Source: Paenochrobactrum glaciei
GTDB lineage: Bacteria > Pseudomonadota > Alphaproteobacteria > Rhizobiales > Rhizobiaceae
Reading direction: 5' to 3'
DNA: 64,000 bases
Assembly (NCBI RefSeq): GCF_039522165.1
Contig: NZ_BAAADE010000002.1
Span: 62,001 to 126,000 of the forward strand
This document shows, one piece after another, positions 49,887-58,635 of this stretch. The notes below the pieces were generated by a model. It did no database searches. It was not told the DNA's origin and saw only the letters and a program-made list of their open reading frames with translations. Each line of letters starts with the position of its first letter. The stretch's first letter is position 1. Position numbers and translations under genes: made by a program.

Positions 49887-51755
49887 ATGAATGCAGTGTA
49901 TCGGTGGTTTGAGCGTTGGGTGGATCCGTTCCGTGAGCCGGATCAATTGCGCCCGCCATCCACGACACTGGCATTTCTGTGGCATTATGCGGTGCAGGCA
50001 AAATGGCCGCTGCTTGTTTCGTTGATATTTGGCGGGTTGTTACCGCTGGTTGAAGCGGGGCTGTTTTATTTTACCGGACGGCTGGTTGATATTCTGGATC
50101 AGGCCGGACAATCAGGCGGCGAGCGCAGTTGGTCATCACTTTGGCAAATGGCTGGCACCGAGATTTTATTTATGCTGGTTACGGTGGTGTTGATCCGGTT
50201 GTTGGTGACAGCGATCAATACCATGCTGGAAGGCCAGACCATGTCGCCCGGCTTTTATAATATGATCCGCTGGCAGGCGAATTCCTATGTGCTACGCCAA
50301 TCCTATGCTTTTTTCCAAAATGATTTTGCCGGACGTATCGCCACCAAGGTTTGGCAGGCAGGGCAGGCGGCTGGTGATCTGATTGAAAGCTTCATTCAGG
50401 TGGTTTGGTTTATGGCGATTTATAGCGCCACAACCTTGTTTCTGGTCGGGCGGCTGGATTGGCGGTTAGCGGCAGCCGTTATCATCTGGATTGTGGCTTT
50501 TGGTTTTATTGCCAGAACCTACCTGCCGCGGGTACGCAAATATGCCGAAGGCTCGGCTGAAGCCGGTTCCATGATTAATGGCCGGATTGTTGACAGCTAT
50601 TCCAATATTCAAACCATTAAACTCAATACGATTGACGATGATGAGCGCTATTTAAAAAATGGCTTTGAGCACTATCTGGCATCGCTCCGGCCGTTTATGC
50701 GCGCACTTACCAGTGTGCGTATTCTGCTCACCGGTCTTTCGGGCCTGATGATTGTGACTGTCGCGGCAATTGCAGTCGATTTATGGACGAAAAATCTTAT
50801 CAGTGTCGGTGAAGTGGCTTTTACGCTTGGTCTTGTTTTGCGTCTCAATATGCTGCTCGGGCGCTTGATGATGCAGCTTAATGGTATGTTGCGCCAGCTT
50901 GGGCTAATTGAAAACTCCATGCGTTTGGTGTCTGAGCCTTTAGGGCTTGAAGACCGCAGCAATGCCAAGCCATTGCAAGTGACCAAAGCCAAAATTGAAA
51001 TCCGCGATGTTACCTTTCATTATGGCAAAGATGCTGGTGTGCTTGACCGTATCAATCTGGCGATTGAAGGCGGTGAGCGGGTTGGCCTGGTCGGGCATTC
51101 CGGTGCGGGTAAAACCACGCTGATCAATTTGCTGTTGCGCCTTTATGATGTCGAAAAAGGTGCCATTCTGGTGGACGGGCAGGATGTGCGTGATGTGACG
51201 CAAAATTCGCTGCGTCAGGCTTTTGCGGTTGTCAGTCAGGAAACCGCTTTGCTGCATCGTTCACTGCGCGACAATATCATGCTGGCACGCAATGATGCTT
51301 CAGAAGCGGATTTGCTTAAAGCAACACGTCAGGCCGAGGCTGATCGTTTCATTGAGGCATTGGAAGATTTTCAGGGGCGCAAAGCCTTTGATGCCTATGT
51401 GGGCGAGCGCGGTGTTAAACTTTCGGGTGGTCAGCGCCAGCGCATTGCAATTGCGCGTGCAATTTTAAAACAAGCGCCTATTCTGATTTTGGATGAGGCA
51501 ACATCGGCACTGGATTCGGAAGTGGAGGCTTCCATTCAGGAGAATCTGATGCAGCTGATGGAAGGCAAGACCGTGATCGCCATTGCGCATCGCTTGTCGA
51601 CTATTGCACAGCTGGACAGACTGGTGGTGATGGATAAAGGTCGGATCGTGGAGGAGGGGACACATCAGCAATTATTAGCGCTTGGCGGCATCTATGCCGG
51701 CCTTTGGGCGCGCCAGTCCGGCGGTTTCTTAGGTGGCATTCAGCCTGAGCAGTAA
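49887..51755 (+). CDS. ABC exporter (fused permease and ATPase), second of tandem pair
   Basis: A 622-residue paralogue of the preceding gene. The N-termini match (VYRWFERWVDPFREPDQLRPP against FKWFENRLNPYPDTPPQQPP), followed by six membrane helices and an ATPase domain with VGHSGAGKTT, KLSGGQRQRIAIARA, LILDEATSALDSEVEASIQ and AHRLST. Both catalytic sites look intact in both proteins. The frame is open to 49797, but ATG 49887 aligns with the paralogue's start. Substrate unknown. The pair lies between trmL and petABC. Confidence 0.9.
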   Translation: MNAVYRWFERWVDPFREPDQLRPPSTTLAFLWHYAVQAKWPLLVSLIFGGLLPLVEAGLFYFTGRLVDILDQAGQSGGERSWSSLWQMAGTEILFMLVTVVLIRLLVTAINTMLEGQTMSPGFYNMIRWQANSYVLRQSYAFFQNDFAGRIATKVWQAGQAAGDLIESFIQVVWFMAIYSATTLFLVGRLDWRLAAAVIIWIVAFGFIARTYLPRVRKYAEGSAEAGSMINGRIVDSYSNIQTIKLNTIDDDERYLKNGFEHYLASLRPFMRALTSVRILLTGLSGLMIVTVAAIAVDLWTKNLISVGEVAFTLGLVLRLNMLLGRLMMQLNGMLRQLGLIENSMRLVSEPLGLEDRSNAKPLQVTKAKIEIRDVTFHYGKDAGVLDRINLAIEGGERVGLVGHSGAGKTTLINLLLRLYDVEKGAILVDGQDVRDVTQNSLRQAFAVVSQETALLHRSLRDNIMLARNDASEADLLKATRQAEADRFIEALEDFQGRKAFDAYVGERGVKLSGGQRQRIAIARAILKQAPILILDEATSALDSEVEASIQENLMQLMEGKTVIAIAHRLSTIAQLDRLVVMDKGRIVEEGTHQQLLALGGIYAGLWARQSGGFLGGIQPEQ

Positions 51756-51902
51756 AGCAGTTCCGGCACGAAACAGCGGCAAAACAACCCATGGTTTTAC
51801 CTGCGACATCGTGCCGTCATGATTGCATACTGACTGGACAAGCTTTTGCTGTGCACCTAAACCAAAATAGAAATGTAAATTTCGCGGCCGTTTTATAAGC
51901 AA

Positions 51903-51919
51903 AAATGAGATTCTCATTT
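51903..51919. promoter_or_regulatory. Palindrome upstream of petABC
   Basis: AAATGAGA-T-TCTCATTT, a perfect 8-1-8 inverted repeat about 75 bases before petA. The form recalls Fur-type iron boxes. Regulator not known. Confidence 0.45.
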
Positions 51920-51992
51920 GATTTTGCTTCATCAGAAAACGGGCAAGGGGAGAGGATTAATTTGAATATGCAGGTTGGAAAGGAATTGGCAC

Positions 51993-52556
51993 GTGAGCGC
52001 ACACGACACGGCTGAGCCGACACGGCGTGATTTTCTGTACATTGCGACAGGTATGGCTGGTGTCGTTGGCGCCGGCGGACTGGCATGGCCATTTATTGAC
52101 CAGATGCGTCCAGACGCATCAACTTTGGCTGCCGCTTCCATTGAAGTCGATGTCTCTTCCGTACAGGAAGGTGGATCGCTGACAGTGAAGTGGCGCGGTA
52201 AGCCCGTCTTTATCCGCAACCGCACCGCTAAAGAAATTGAAGAAGCCAAGTCGACCAATATGGCCGACCTGAAAGATCCGTTAGCACGTAATGCCAATCT
52301 GGCAGCTGACACTCCGGCAACCGATCTCGCCCGCTCTGCCGGTGAGGGCAAGGAAAACTGGATGGTCATGATCGGCGTGTGTACGCATCTTGGCTGTGTG
52401 CCGCTCGGTGAAGCAGGCATCTTCGGCGGTTGGTTCTGTCCGTGCCACGGTTCTCATTATGATACTGCTGGTCGTATTCGCAGCGGCCCTGCACCTGAAA
52501 ACATGGCTGTGCCACAGTTTTCGTTTGTATCCGATACTGTCGTCAAAATCGGCTAG
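51993..52556 (+). CDS. petA: Ubiquinol-cytochrome c reductase iron-sulfur (Rieske) subunit
   Basis: Rieske 2Fe-2S subunit of the bc1 complex, which passes electrons from ubiquinol to cytochrome c1. It has 187 residues from GTG 51993, preceded by AAAGGA at good spacing; a TTG start at 51975 is less likely. The N-terminal twin-arginine signal-anchor reads TRRDFLYIATGMAGVVGAGG. The cluster ligands are in CTHLGC and CPCHGSHYD. First gene of petA-petB-petC, with 20 bases to petB. Confidence 0.96.
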   Translation: MSAHDTAEPTRRDFLYIATGMAGVVGAGGLAWPFIDQMRPDASTLAAASIEVDVSSVQEGGSLTVKWRGKPVFIRNRTAKEIEEAKSTNMADLKDPLARNANLAADTPATDLARSAGEGKENWMVMIGVCTHLGCVPLGEAGIFGGWFCPCHGSHYDTAGRIRSGPAPENMAVPQFSFVSDTVVKIG

Positions 52557-52576
52557 TGGTTCCGGGGAGAGAAGAC

Positions 52577-53866
52577 ATGAGTGGCGGACACTCCACATAT
52601 ACGCCGAATACCGGCATTGAAAAATGGTTCGATGACAGACTGCCATTGCCGCGTCTGGTTTATGATTCATTTATTGCTTATCCAACACCGCGCAACCTGA
52701 ACTATATGTACACCTTCGGTGGCATCTTGTCGTTCATGCTGATTGCGCAGTTGCTGACAGGTATTGTTTTGGCCATGCACTATGCTGCATCGACCGGCAT
52801 TGCCTTCCAATCCGTTGAAAAAATCATGCGTGACGTCAACTCCGGTTGGCTGTTGCGTTATATGCACGCTAATGGTGCATCCTTCTTCTTTGTTGCTGTT
52901 TATCTGCACATTGCCCGCGGCCTTTATTACGGTTCGTATAAAGCACCGCGCGAGCTGTTGTGGATCCTCGGCGTGATCATTTTCCTCCTGATGATGGCAA
53001 CCGCTTTCATGGGCTATGTGCTGCCTTGGGGCCAGATGTCCTTCTGGGGTGCAACAGTGATCACCGGCTTCTTTACCGCTTTCCCGATTATCGGTGAGCC
53101 GATCCAGCAATTGTTGCTGGGTGGTTTTGCGGTTGATAATCCGACACTGAACCGCTTCTTCTCGCTGCATTATCTCCTGCCGTTCATGATTGTCGGCGTG
53201 GTGATCCTGCACGTTTGGGCATTGCATGTGACCGGTCAGACCAATCCGACAGGTATTGAAGTGAAGTCGAAAACGGACACATTGCCGTTTACGCCTTATG
53301 CAACCATCAAGGATGCTTTCGGTGCGCTGATCTTCTTCCTGTTCTTCGCATATTTCGTTTTCTATATGCCGAATTTCCTTGGTCATCCGGACAACTATAT
53401 CCCTGCGGATTCGCTGAAAACACCGGCACATATTGTGCCTGAATGGTACTTCCTGCCGTTCTATGCGATCCTGCGTGCGATTACGTTTAATATTGGTCCG
53501 ATCGATTCCAAGCTCGGCGGCGTATTGGCGATGTTCGGCTCCATTGCAGTCCTTTTCGTATTGCCTTGGTTGGATACCTCAAAAGTGCGCTCGGCGGTTT
53601 ACCGTCCTTGGTTCAAGATGTTCTTTTGGTTGTTCGTGGCTAACGCCATCTTCCTTGGTTGGCTGGGTTCACGTCCTGCTGAAGGTATCTACACAGCTTT
53701 GGCGCAGGTCGGCACAGTATATTACTTTGCGTTCTTCCTCGTGATCATGCCTGTGCTTGGTCTCATTGAAAAACCAAAGCGTTTGCCGAATTCGATCACC
53801 GAAGCGGTGCTGGAAAAGAATCAGGGTAAGTCTGCGCATTTAGCGCCAGAGAAGATCCCTGGTTGA
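52577..53866 (+). CDS. petB: Cytochrome b of the bc1 complex
   Basis: Membrane cytochrome b with two haems and both quinone sites. It has 429 residues from ATG 52577, preceded by GGGGAGAG. Haem-ligand histidines lie in LLRYMHANG, AVYLHIARG, FFSLHYLLP and VVILHVWALHVTG. The Qo-site PEWY is in HIVPEWYFLPFYAILRA. About eight membrane helices. In Bradyrhizobium cytochromes b and c1 are fused; here they are separate genes, as in Brucella. Cotranscribed with petA and petC. Confidence 0.97.
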   Translation: MSGGHSTYTPNTGIEKWFDDRLPLPRLVYDSFIAYPTPRNLNYMYTFGGILSFMLIAQLLTGIVLAMHYAASTGIAFQSVEKIMRDVNSGWLLRYMHANGASFFFVAVYLHIARGLYYGSYKAPRELLWILGVIIFLLMMATAFMGYVLPWGQMSFWGATVITGFFTAFPIIGEPIQQLLLGGFAVDNPTLNRFFSLHYLLPFMIVGVVILHVWALHVTGQTNPTGIEVKSKTDTLPFTPYATIKDAFGALIFFLFFAYFVFYMPNFLGHPDNYIPADSLKTPAHIVPEWYFLPFYAILRAITFNIGPIDSKLGGVLAMFGSIAVLFVLPWLDTSKVRSAVYRPWFKMFFWLFVANAIFLGWLGSRPAEGIYTALAQVGTVYYFAFFLVIMPVLGLIEKPKRLPNSITEAVLEKNQGKSAHLAPEKIPG

Positions 53867-53897
53867 GTGCAGCGAAAGTTAATGAAGGACTAGAAAT

Positions 53898-54770
53898 ATG
53901 AAAAAGTTCCTCACCGGTTTCGCTGCCTTCGGAATTGCTCCAATGGTGGCGCTCGGTCTGACAATGGGCGGTGCTTTTGCAGAAACTGGTACTGTTCCGG
54001 CTGAGCCGGATCATTACCCGATCTTCAAGCCAAAGCAGGAAAGCTGGAGTTTCTCCGGGCCGTTCGGAACCTATGACAAGGGTCAGTTGCAGCGTGGCTT
54101 GAAAGTGTACAAAGAAGTTTGTGCCGCATGTCACTCTCTGGAATTTGTTCCGTTCCGCACGCTTGCGGATCTGGGCTATTCGGAAGAACAGGTGAAAGCA
54201 TTTGCCGCTGAATATGAGGTTCAGGATGGGCCAAACGCTGATGGTGAAATGTTTGAACGTAAAGCCGTTCCGACAGATTACTTCCCGTCACCATTTCCAA
54301 ATGCACAGGCCGCAGCCGCAGCCAATAATGGTGCAGCTCCGCCGGATCTGTCTTTGATTGCTAAGGCACGCGCAGCAGAGCGTGGTTTCCCGACCTTTAT
54401 CTTCGACATTTTTACACAATATGCTGAAGCTGGTCCGGACTACATCTACTCCTTGCTGACCGGTTATAGTGCAAAGCCACCAGCAGGCATGGAAATTCCT
54501 GAAGGTACGCATTACAACCCGTACTTCTTGTCGGCAAAGTCTCTGGCAATGGCCAGCCCACTGAGTGACGATGTCGTGACTTATGATGACGGCAGCCCGC
54601 AGACTGTGCAGCAATATGCTCATGACGTTTCGGCATTCCTGATGTGGGCTGCAGAGCCGCATTTGGAACAGCGTAAAAAAGTCGGCTTCCGTGTGATGGT
54701 ATTCCTTGCTCTGTTTGCAGGTCTGGTTTACATCGCAAAGCGTCAGATTTATGCACAGCTGAAAGACTAA
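53898..54770 (+). CDS. petC: Cytochrome c1
   Basis: Membrane-anchored cytochrome c1 of the bc1 complex, which accepts electrons from the Rieske protein and gives them to soluble cytochrome c. The 290 residues begin with a signal peptide (about 1-29, ending AFA). The haem-binding CAACH lies in EVCAACHSLEFVPFRTLAD. Typical segments YNPYFLSAKSLAMASPLSDD and VSAFLMWAAEPHLEQRKKVGF follow, and the C-terminal anchor helix is VMVFLALFAGLVYIAKR. A terminator follows, closing the operon. Confidence 0.96.
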   Translation: MKKFLTGFAAFGIAPMVALGLTMGGAFAETGTVPAEPDHYPIFKPKQESWSFSGPFGTYDKGQLQRGLKVYKEVCAACHSLEFVPFRTLADLGYSEEQVKAFAAEYEVQDGPNADGEMFERKAVPTDYFPSPFPNAQAAAAANNGAAPPDLSLIAKARAAERGFPTFIFDIFTQYAEAGPDYIYSLLTGYSAKPPAGMEIPEGTHYNPYFLSAKSLAMASPLSDDVVTYDDGSPQTVQQYAHDVSAFLMWAAEPHLEQRKKVGFRVMVFLALFAGLVYIAKRQIYAQLKD

Positions 54771-54794
54771 GCTTTAAAGCTGTCATTTAAGATT

Positions 54795-54817
54795 AAGGGC
54801 GCGTCTGCGCCCTTTTT
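54795..54817 (+). terminator. Terminator after petABC
   Basis: Stem AAGGGCGC and GCGCCCTT with a GTCT loop, followed by TTT. A second hairpin (AGCTTTCATC / GATGAAAAGCT, 54831-54855) lies downstream in the gap before apt; it may belong to apt regulation. Confidence 0.9.
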
Positions 54818-55010
54818 CGTGCGCAATACGAGCTTTCATCTTATGATGAAAAGCTTGTGCGGATTGCTCTGAATCAATTTGTGATCAGCAATCACTGTTA
54901 TTATTATCCAATGGTTTGCGATTCCGTGATCGGGCGCAAATCATGCATTTCCGGTTTCAAATCATGGTGGTTTGCCGGTGATGGTTTGTATCAGTTAAAG
55001 GATTGTCTCA

Positions 55011-55556
55011 ATGGACAAAGAAACACAGTCGTCGCTCAGAGAGGCAATCAGAACCATCAAGGACTATCCTAAGCCAGGTGTTCAGTTCCGCGATGTGACA
55101 ACCCTGATGGGCAATACACAGGCTTTCCGCCGTGCGGTGGATGAGCTGGTTTACCCTTATGCAGGTGGCAAAGCAGACAAGGTTGCCGGTATTGAAGCCC
55201 GCGGCTTTATTTTGGGCGGTGCGATGGCGCATCAGTTGTCGGCAGGTTTTGTGCCAATCCGTAAAAAAGGCAAACTGCCTTATGAAACCGTGCGCATTGC
55301 CTATAGTCTTGAATACGGCATTGACGAGATGGAAATGCACCGCGATGCGATTAAGCCGGGTGAAAAGGTTATTCTGGTGGATGATCTGATCGCAACTGGC
55401 GGCACGGCAGAAGCAGCATGTAAATTGTTGCAGCAGATGGGCGCAGAAATTGTTGCAGCCTGTTTTGTGATTGATCTGCCGGATTTGGGCGGGCGTAAGA
55501 AGCTGGAAGCTTTGGGCGTCCACGTCCACACATTGGTGGCTTTTGAAGGCGACTAA
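55011..55556 (+). CDS. apt: Adenine phosphoribosyltransferase
   Basis: Purine salvage: adenine plus PRPP gives AMP and pyrophosphate. The 181 residues have the PRPP-binding motif VILVDDLIATGGTA near residue 122-135, with GIEARGFILGGAMAH and GFVPIRKKGKLP upstream, all typical of APT. Single gene with its own terminator. The PRPP supplier prs is also in this window. Confidence 0.96.
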   Translation: MDKETQSSLREAIRTIKDYPKPGVQFRDVTTLMGNTQAFRRAVDELVYPYAGGKADKVAGIEARGFILGGAMAHQLSAGFVPIRKKGKLPYETVRIAYSLEYGIDEMEMHRDAIKPGEKVILVDDLIATGGTAEAACKLLQQMGAEIVAACFVIDLPDLGGRKKLEALGVHVHTLVAFEGD

Positions 55557-55575
55557 GTTTTAAAAAGACTGCATG

Positions 55576-55610
55576 AAAAAGCCCTATCATAACTGACAGG
55601 GCTTTTTTTA
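55576..55610. terminator. Bidirectional terminator between apt and the MaoC pair
   Basis: Stem AAAAAGCCCT (55576-55585) and AGGGCTTTTT (55598-55607); A-run and T-run on the two sides. Confidence 0.88.
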
Positions 55611-55631
55611 TGAACGCGATCTAATTTTGAG

Positions 55632-56099
55632 TTAAGGCAGCTTGATCATCGCTGCATTTTCAAAGCGCAGGATTTCTTCATTTTTCTCATCACGCGCAGT
55701 GCAAAGCATGGTGATCATCGACCAGCCCGGTTTGGATTCCAGCGCCCGTACAGAGGTGACAGTGCGGGTGTAAGTCAGTGTGTCACCGGCAAAGACAGGG
55801 CGTGTCCATGTCAGATTGGTAAAACCGGGTGAGGGGCCGAAAACCGGCGGGGTTTCACCCTTGGCCAGCATCTCGCCGACTTCGCGTTCCAGCGATTTCA
55901 TATTGAGCTTCATCCAGACGGAGGCTGAATGCCAGCCTGATGCGCATAGATTGCCAAACAGGCTGTCTTTGGCGGCGACTGGATCGACATGAAAATATTG
56001 CGGGTCGAACTGACGGGCAAATTCGATGATGTTTTCCTGCGTGAAGGTAAAGCTGCCGAGAATGACTTCTTTGTTCAGCATCTCGTCGATGATGCTCAT
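55632..56099 (-). CDS. MaoC-family dehydratase, second of overlapping pair
   Basis: A 155-residue hot-dog protein with the hydratase-2 segment EFARQFDPQYFHVDP (catalytic-type Asp32 and His37) and the conserved CASGWHSASVW and WTRPVFAGDTLTYTRTV. It overlaps the preceding MaoC gene by 4 bases (ATGA), so the two are co-translated and may form a heteromeric enzyme. Substrate unknown. Sequence resemblance to the partner suggests an old tandem duplication. Confidence 0.88.
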   Translation of the reverse strand: MSIIDEMLNKEVILGSFTFTQENIIEFARQFDPQYFHVDPVAAKDSLFGNLCASGWHSASVWMKLNMKSLEREVGEMLAKGETPPVFGPSPGFTNLTWTRPVFAGDTLTYTRTVTSVRALESKPGWSMITMLCTARDEKNEEILRFENAAMIKLP

Positions 56100-56581
56100 G
56101 ATGCAGCTCCTTGCTGAGCGTCCATTTGAGCAGCAGCTCGCTGTTTCAAAATCAGCTTATGCTGGACTTCGCAAACCGTTACATCATCCTGATTTTTCAG
56201 TATATGCAAGAGCGTAACGATACCAAGGCCGGGGCGTGAGTTGAGCAGACGGCCACTGATAATAGTGGTTGTACCGGTCAATGTATCACCTGCTAATACG
56301 GGATGCTTCCAGTTGGTAAATTCCACCCCCGGCGCACCTTGTGAGGTGGTGTCGAGCATATAGGCATCACACATCATCCGCATCAGCATGGAGCATGTGT
56401 GCCAGCCTGATGCAGCTAAACCGCCCAAAATGCTTTTCTTGCCAGCTTCTTCATCCATATGAAAAGGCTGCGGATCATATTCTTTGGCAAAAGCGATGAT
56501 TTCCTCGGCAGTCACCGTTTTGGGGCCGAGGTTGAAAACGCGCCCTTCATGAAAATCTTCATAAGCATATTTTGCGTTCAA
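56096..56581 (-). CDS. MaoC-family dehydratase, first of overlapping pair
   Basis: A 161-residue hot-dog protein of the MaoC family. The catalytic-type segment is AFAKEYDPQPFHMDEEAG with Asp36 and His41, followed by GGLAASGWHTCSMLMRMM and WKHPVLAGDTLTGTTTI. It lies upstream of, and overlapping, a second MaoC gene. Both have an intact Asp-His pair, so neither is obviously a structural-only subunit. Probably an enoyl-CoA or beta-hydroxyacyl thioester hydratase; the exact substrate is not known. ychF is next upstream on the same strand, separated by a terminator. Confidence 0.88.
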   Translation of the reverse strand: MNAKYAYEDFHEGRVFNLGPKTVTAEEIIAFAKEYDPQPFHMDEEAGKKSILGGLAASGWHTCSMLMRMMCDAYMLDTTSQGAPGVEFTNWKHPVLAGDTLTGTTTIISGRLLNSRPGLGIVTLLHILKNQDDVTVCEVQHKLILKQRAAAQMDAQQGAAS

Positions 56582-56612
56582 AACAGATACCTTTCGACAT
56601 AAATCACATCAG

Positions 56613-56638
56613 AAAAAAGGCCAGCTAGGCTGGCCTTA
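56613..56638 (-). terminator. Terminator after ychF
   Basis: Perfect stem AAGGCCAGC (56617-56625) and GCTGGCCTT (56629-56637), TAG loop, with a T-run on the minus strand. Confidence 0.88.
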
Positions 56639-56643
56639 ATTGA

Positions 56644-57747
56644 TCATGTATTGAAGCGGAAAAGCAAGACATCGCCGTCTTGTACGACATATTCTTTGCC
56701 TTCATCGCGTGCCTTACCGGCCTCTTTAGCGGCAACTTCACCGCCAAGGGTGATGTAGTCGTTATAGGCAATGGTCTGGGCACGAATGAAACCGCGCTCG
56801 AAATCGGTGTGAATAACGCCTGCTGCCTGCGGTGCCTTGGTGCCGCGCTGGATGGTCCATGCGCGTGTTTCCTTAGGGCCTGCGGTAAAGTAGGTGATGA
56901 GATCAAGCAGCTTGTAGCCGGAGCGGATCAGGCGGTCGAGCCCTGGCTCTTCCAGACCCATGGCATCCAGATATTCTTTGGCTTCTTCATCGGCAAGCTG
57001 TGCAACTTCTGCTTCAATCGCCGCAGAAATGATAACGCTTTCGGCGCCCTGTGCTGCAGCCATAGCTTCAACGGCTTTAGTATGGTCATTGCCGGTTGAA
57101 GACTGGTCTTCGGCAACGTTGCATACATAAAGCACAGGCTTGGAGGTCAGAAGATTGAGACCCTGCAAGATTGCCAGATCTTCAGCGGCAATGTCTTTCA
57201 GCAGCATGCGTACAGGTTGGCCGTTTTGCAAAAGCTTCAGCGATTCTTCCATCATCGGCAGAACAGTGAGCGCTTCTTTGTCTTTACCGGTCGCGCGCTT
57301 GCGGATCTGAACGATGCGGCGTTCAAGGCTTTCCAGATCGGAAAGCATCAGTTCGGTTTCAACGGTCTGCGCATCCGATACCGGATCAATACGGCCTTCC
57401 ACATGGGTGATGTCGTCATCTTCAAAGCAGCGCAGCACATGAACGATCGCATCGACTTCGCGGATATTGGCCAGAAACTGGTTGCCCAGACCTTCGCCTT
57501 TGGATGCGCCGCGCACGAGGCCGGCAATATCAACAAAGGAAATACGGGTCGGGATGATTTCTTTGGAACCGGCAATTTTAGCCACTTCACGCATACGCGG
57601 ATCAGGCACGGCCACTTCACCGGTGTTCGGCTCAATGGTGCAGAACGGGTAGTTGGCAGCCTGTGCAGCAGCGGTGCGTGTCAACGCGTTAAAGAGTGTT
57701 GATTTGCCGACATTGGGCAGGCCGACGATGCCGCATTTGAAACCCAT
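56644..57747 (-). CDS. ychF: Redox-regulated ATPase/GTPase YchF (Obg family)
   Basis: P-loop ATPase of the TRAFAC/Obg group that binds ribosomes and is linked to stress responses and translation. It has 367 residues from ATG 57747, giving the family start MGFKCGIVGLPNVGKSTL with the G1 motif. Other motifs: FVDIAGLVRGASKGEGLGNQFL (G3 region), YVCNVAED (G4-like, NxxE variant that favours ATP) and the C-terminal TGS domain with TFAGPKETRAWTI-type sequence (here YFTAGPKETRAWTI) and GFIRAQTIAY. It is last in the rplY-pth-ychF series. Confidence 0.96.
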   Translation of the reverse strand: MGFKCGIVGLPNVGKSTLFNALTRTAAAQAANYPFCTIEPNTGEVAVPDPRMREVAKIAGSKEIIPTRISFVDIAGLVRGASKGEGLGNQFLANIREVDAIVHVLRCFEDDDITHVEGRIDPVSDAQTVETELMLSDLESLERRIVQIRKRATGKDKEALTVLPMMEESLKLLQNGQPVRMLLKDIAAEDLAILQGLNLLTSKPVLYVCNVAEDQSSTGNDHTKAVEAMAAAQGAESVIISAAIEAEVAQLADEEAKEYLDAMGLEEPGLDRLIRSGYKLLDLITYFTAGPKETRAWTIQRGTKAPQAAGVIHTDFERGFIRAQTIAYNDYITLGGEVAAKEAGKARDEGKEYVVQDGDVLLFRFNT

Positions 57748-57848
57748 GACTATACCTGTCTCAATAAGTTTTAAGTTAAAATGGCTATGGGATATGGAAG
57801 GGGGCAAGGTCAAGAGCGCGCAATGTCCCGTTCAGAAAAAGTACTGTT

Positions 57849-58601
57849 TTAGTCTTTCTTACCAAACAGTTTTTTCAGCATATCAGCCATAGGCCCTGAT
57901 TCCGGTATATTCGGTTTGCTCGATGTCGGGCGTGCCTGCCGGATATGACTTTGTGCTTTGGGCGCAGCTTTTGGCGCTGCATCCGGGGTTTTGGCGCCTG
58001 CATTTGGGCGGTTATTACCTTCACCCATTGCCAGCGCAATTTTGTTCATGAAAGAATTATCCTGACCTTGAGCCAGTAAAACAGCATTGTCGCTGATTGC
58101 GCCGATGAGCGGATCAAGCCATTGCTGATCGGCTTTGGCAAAATCACCAAGCACATGATTATGCACGAGTTCTTTGGCGCCCGGATGGCCGATACCTAAA
58201 CGGATACGGCGATAATCTTTAGAGCCGAGCAGGCCTTGCAGATGCGCGTCAGTGGATTTGATGCCGTTATGACCGCCTGAACCGCCGCCGGTTTTGATGC
58301 GGAGTTTTCCAGCCGGTAAATCCAGCTCATCATAAATCACGACCAGATCGGCAAGCTGCAGCTTATAAAAGCGCATAGCCTCGCCAATGGATTGGCCGGA
58401 CAGGTTCATGAAGGTTTGCGGCTTGATGAGCAGAACTTTTTCACCATCAATGGTGCCGTCGGCAATTTCTGCCTGAAATTTTTTCTGCCATTTGGAAAAG
58501 CTATGGCGGCGGAATATTTCATCCACCGCCATAAACCCGATATTATGTCGGTTTTGCGCATAACGGGGGCCGGGATTGCCAAGACCTGCGATGAGGAGCA
58601 T
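57849..58601 (-). CDS. pth: Peptidyl-tRNA hydrolase
   Basis: Releases tRNA from peptidyl-tRNA dropped by ribosomes. The catalytic domain covers about residues 1-190, with LIAGLGNPGPRYAQNRHNIGF containing the catalytic His19 and Asn9. NKTFMNLSG-type (here KPQTFMNLSGQSIGEAM) and GGHNGIKSTDAHL are present. The 250-residue length exceeds E. coli Pth (about 194) because of a low-complexity Ala/Pro-rich C-terminal extension (about 195-250), a feature of Rhizobiales homologues. It lies 34 bases after rplY and about 100 before ychF. Confidence 0.96.
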   Translation of the reverse strand: MLLIAGLGNPGPRYAQNRHNIGFMAVDEIFRRHSFSKWQKKFQAEIADGTIDGEKVLLIKPQTFMNLSGQSIGEAMRFYKLQLADLVVIYDELDLPAGKLRIKTGGGSGGHNGIKSTDAHLQGLLGSKDYRRIRLGIGHPGAKELVHNHVLGDFAKADQQWLDPLIGAISDNAVLLAQGQDNSFMNKIALAMGEGNNRPNAGAKTPDAAPKAAPKAQSHIRQARPTSSKPNIPESGPMADMLKKLFGKKD

Positions 58602-58635
58602 GGTTTCTAACCTTCGAAATGCGCTTTAACAGACA

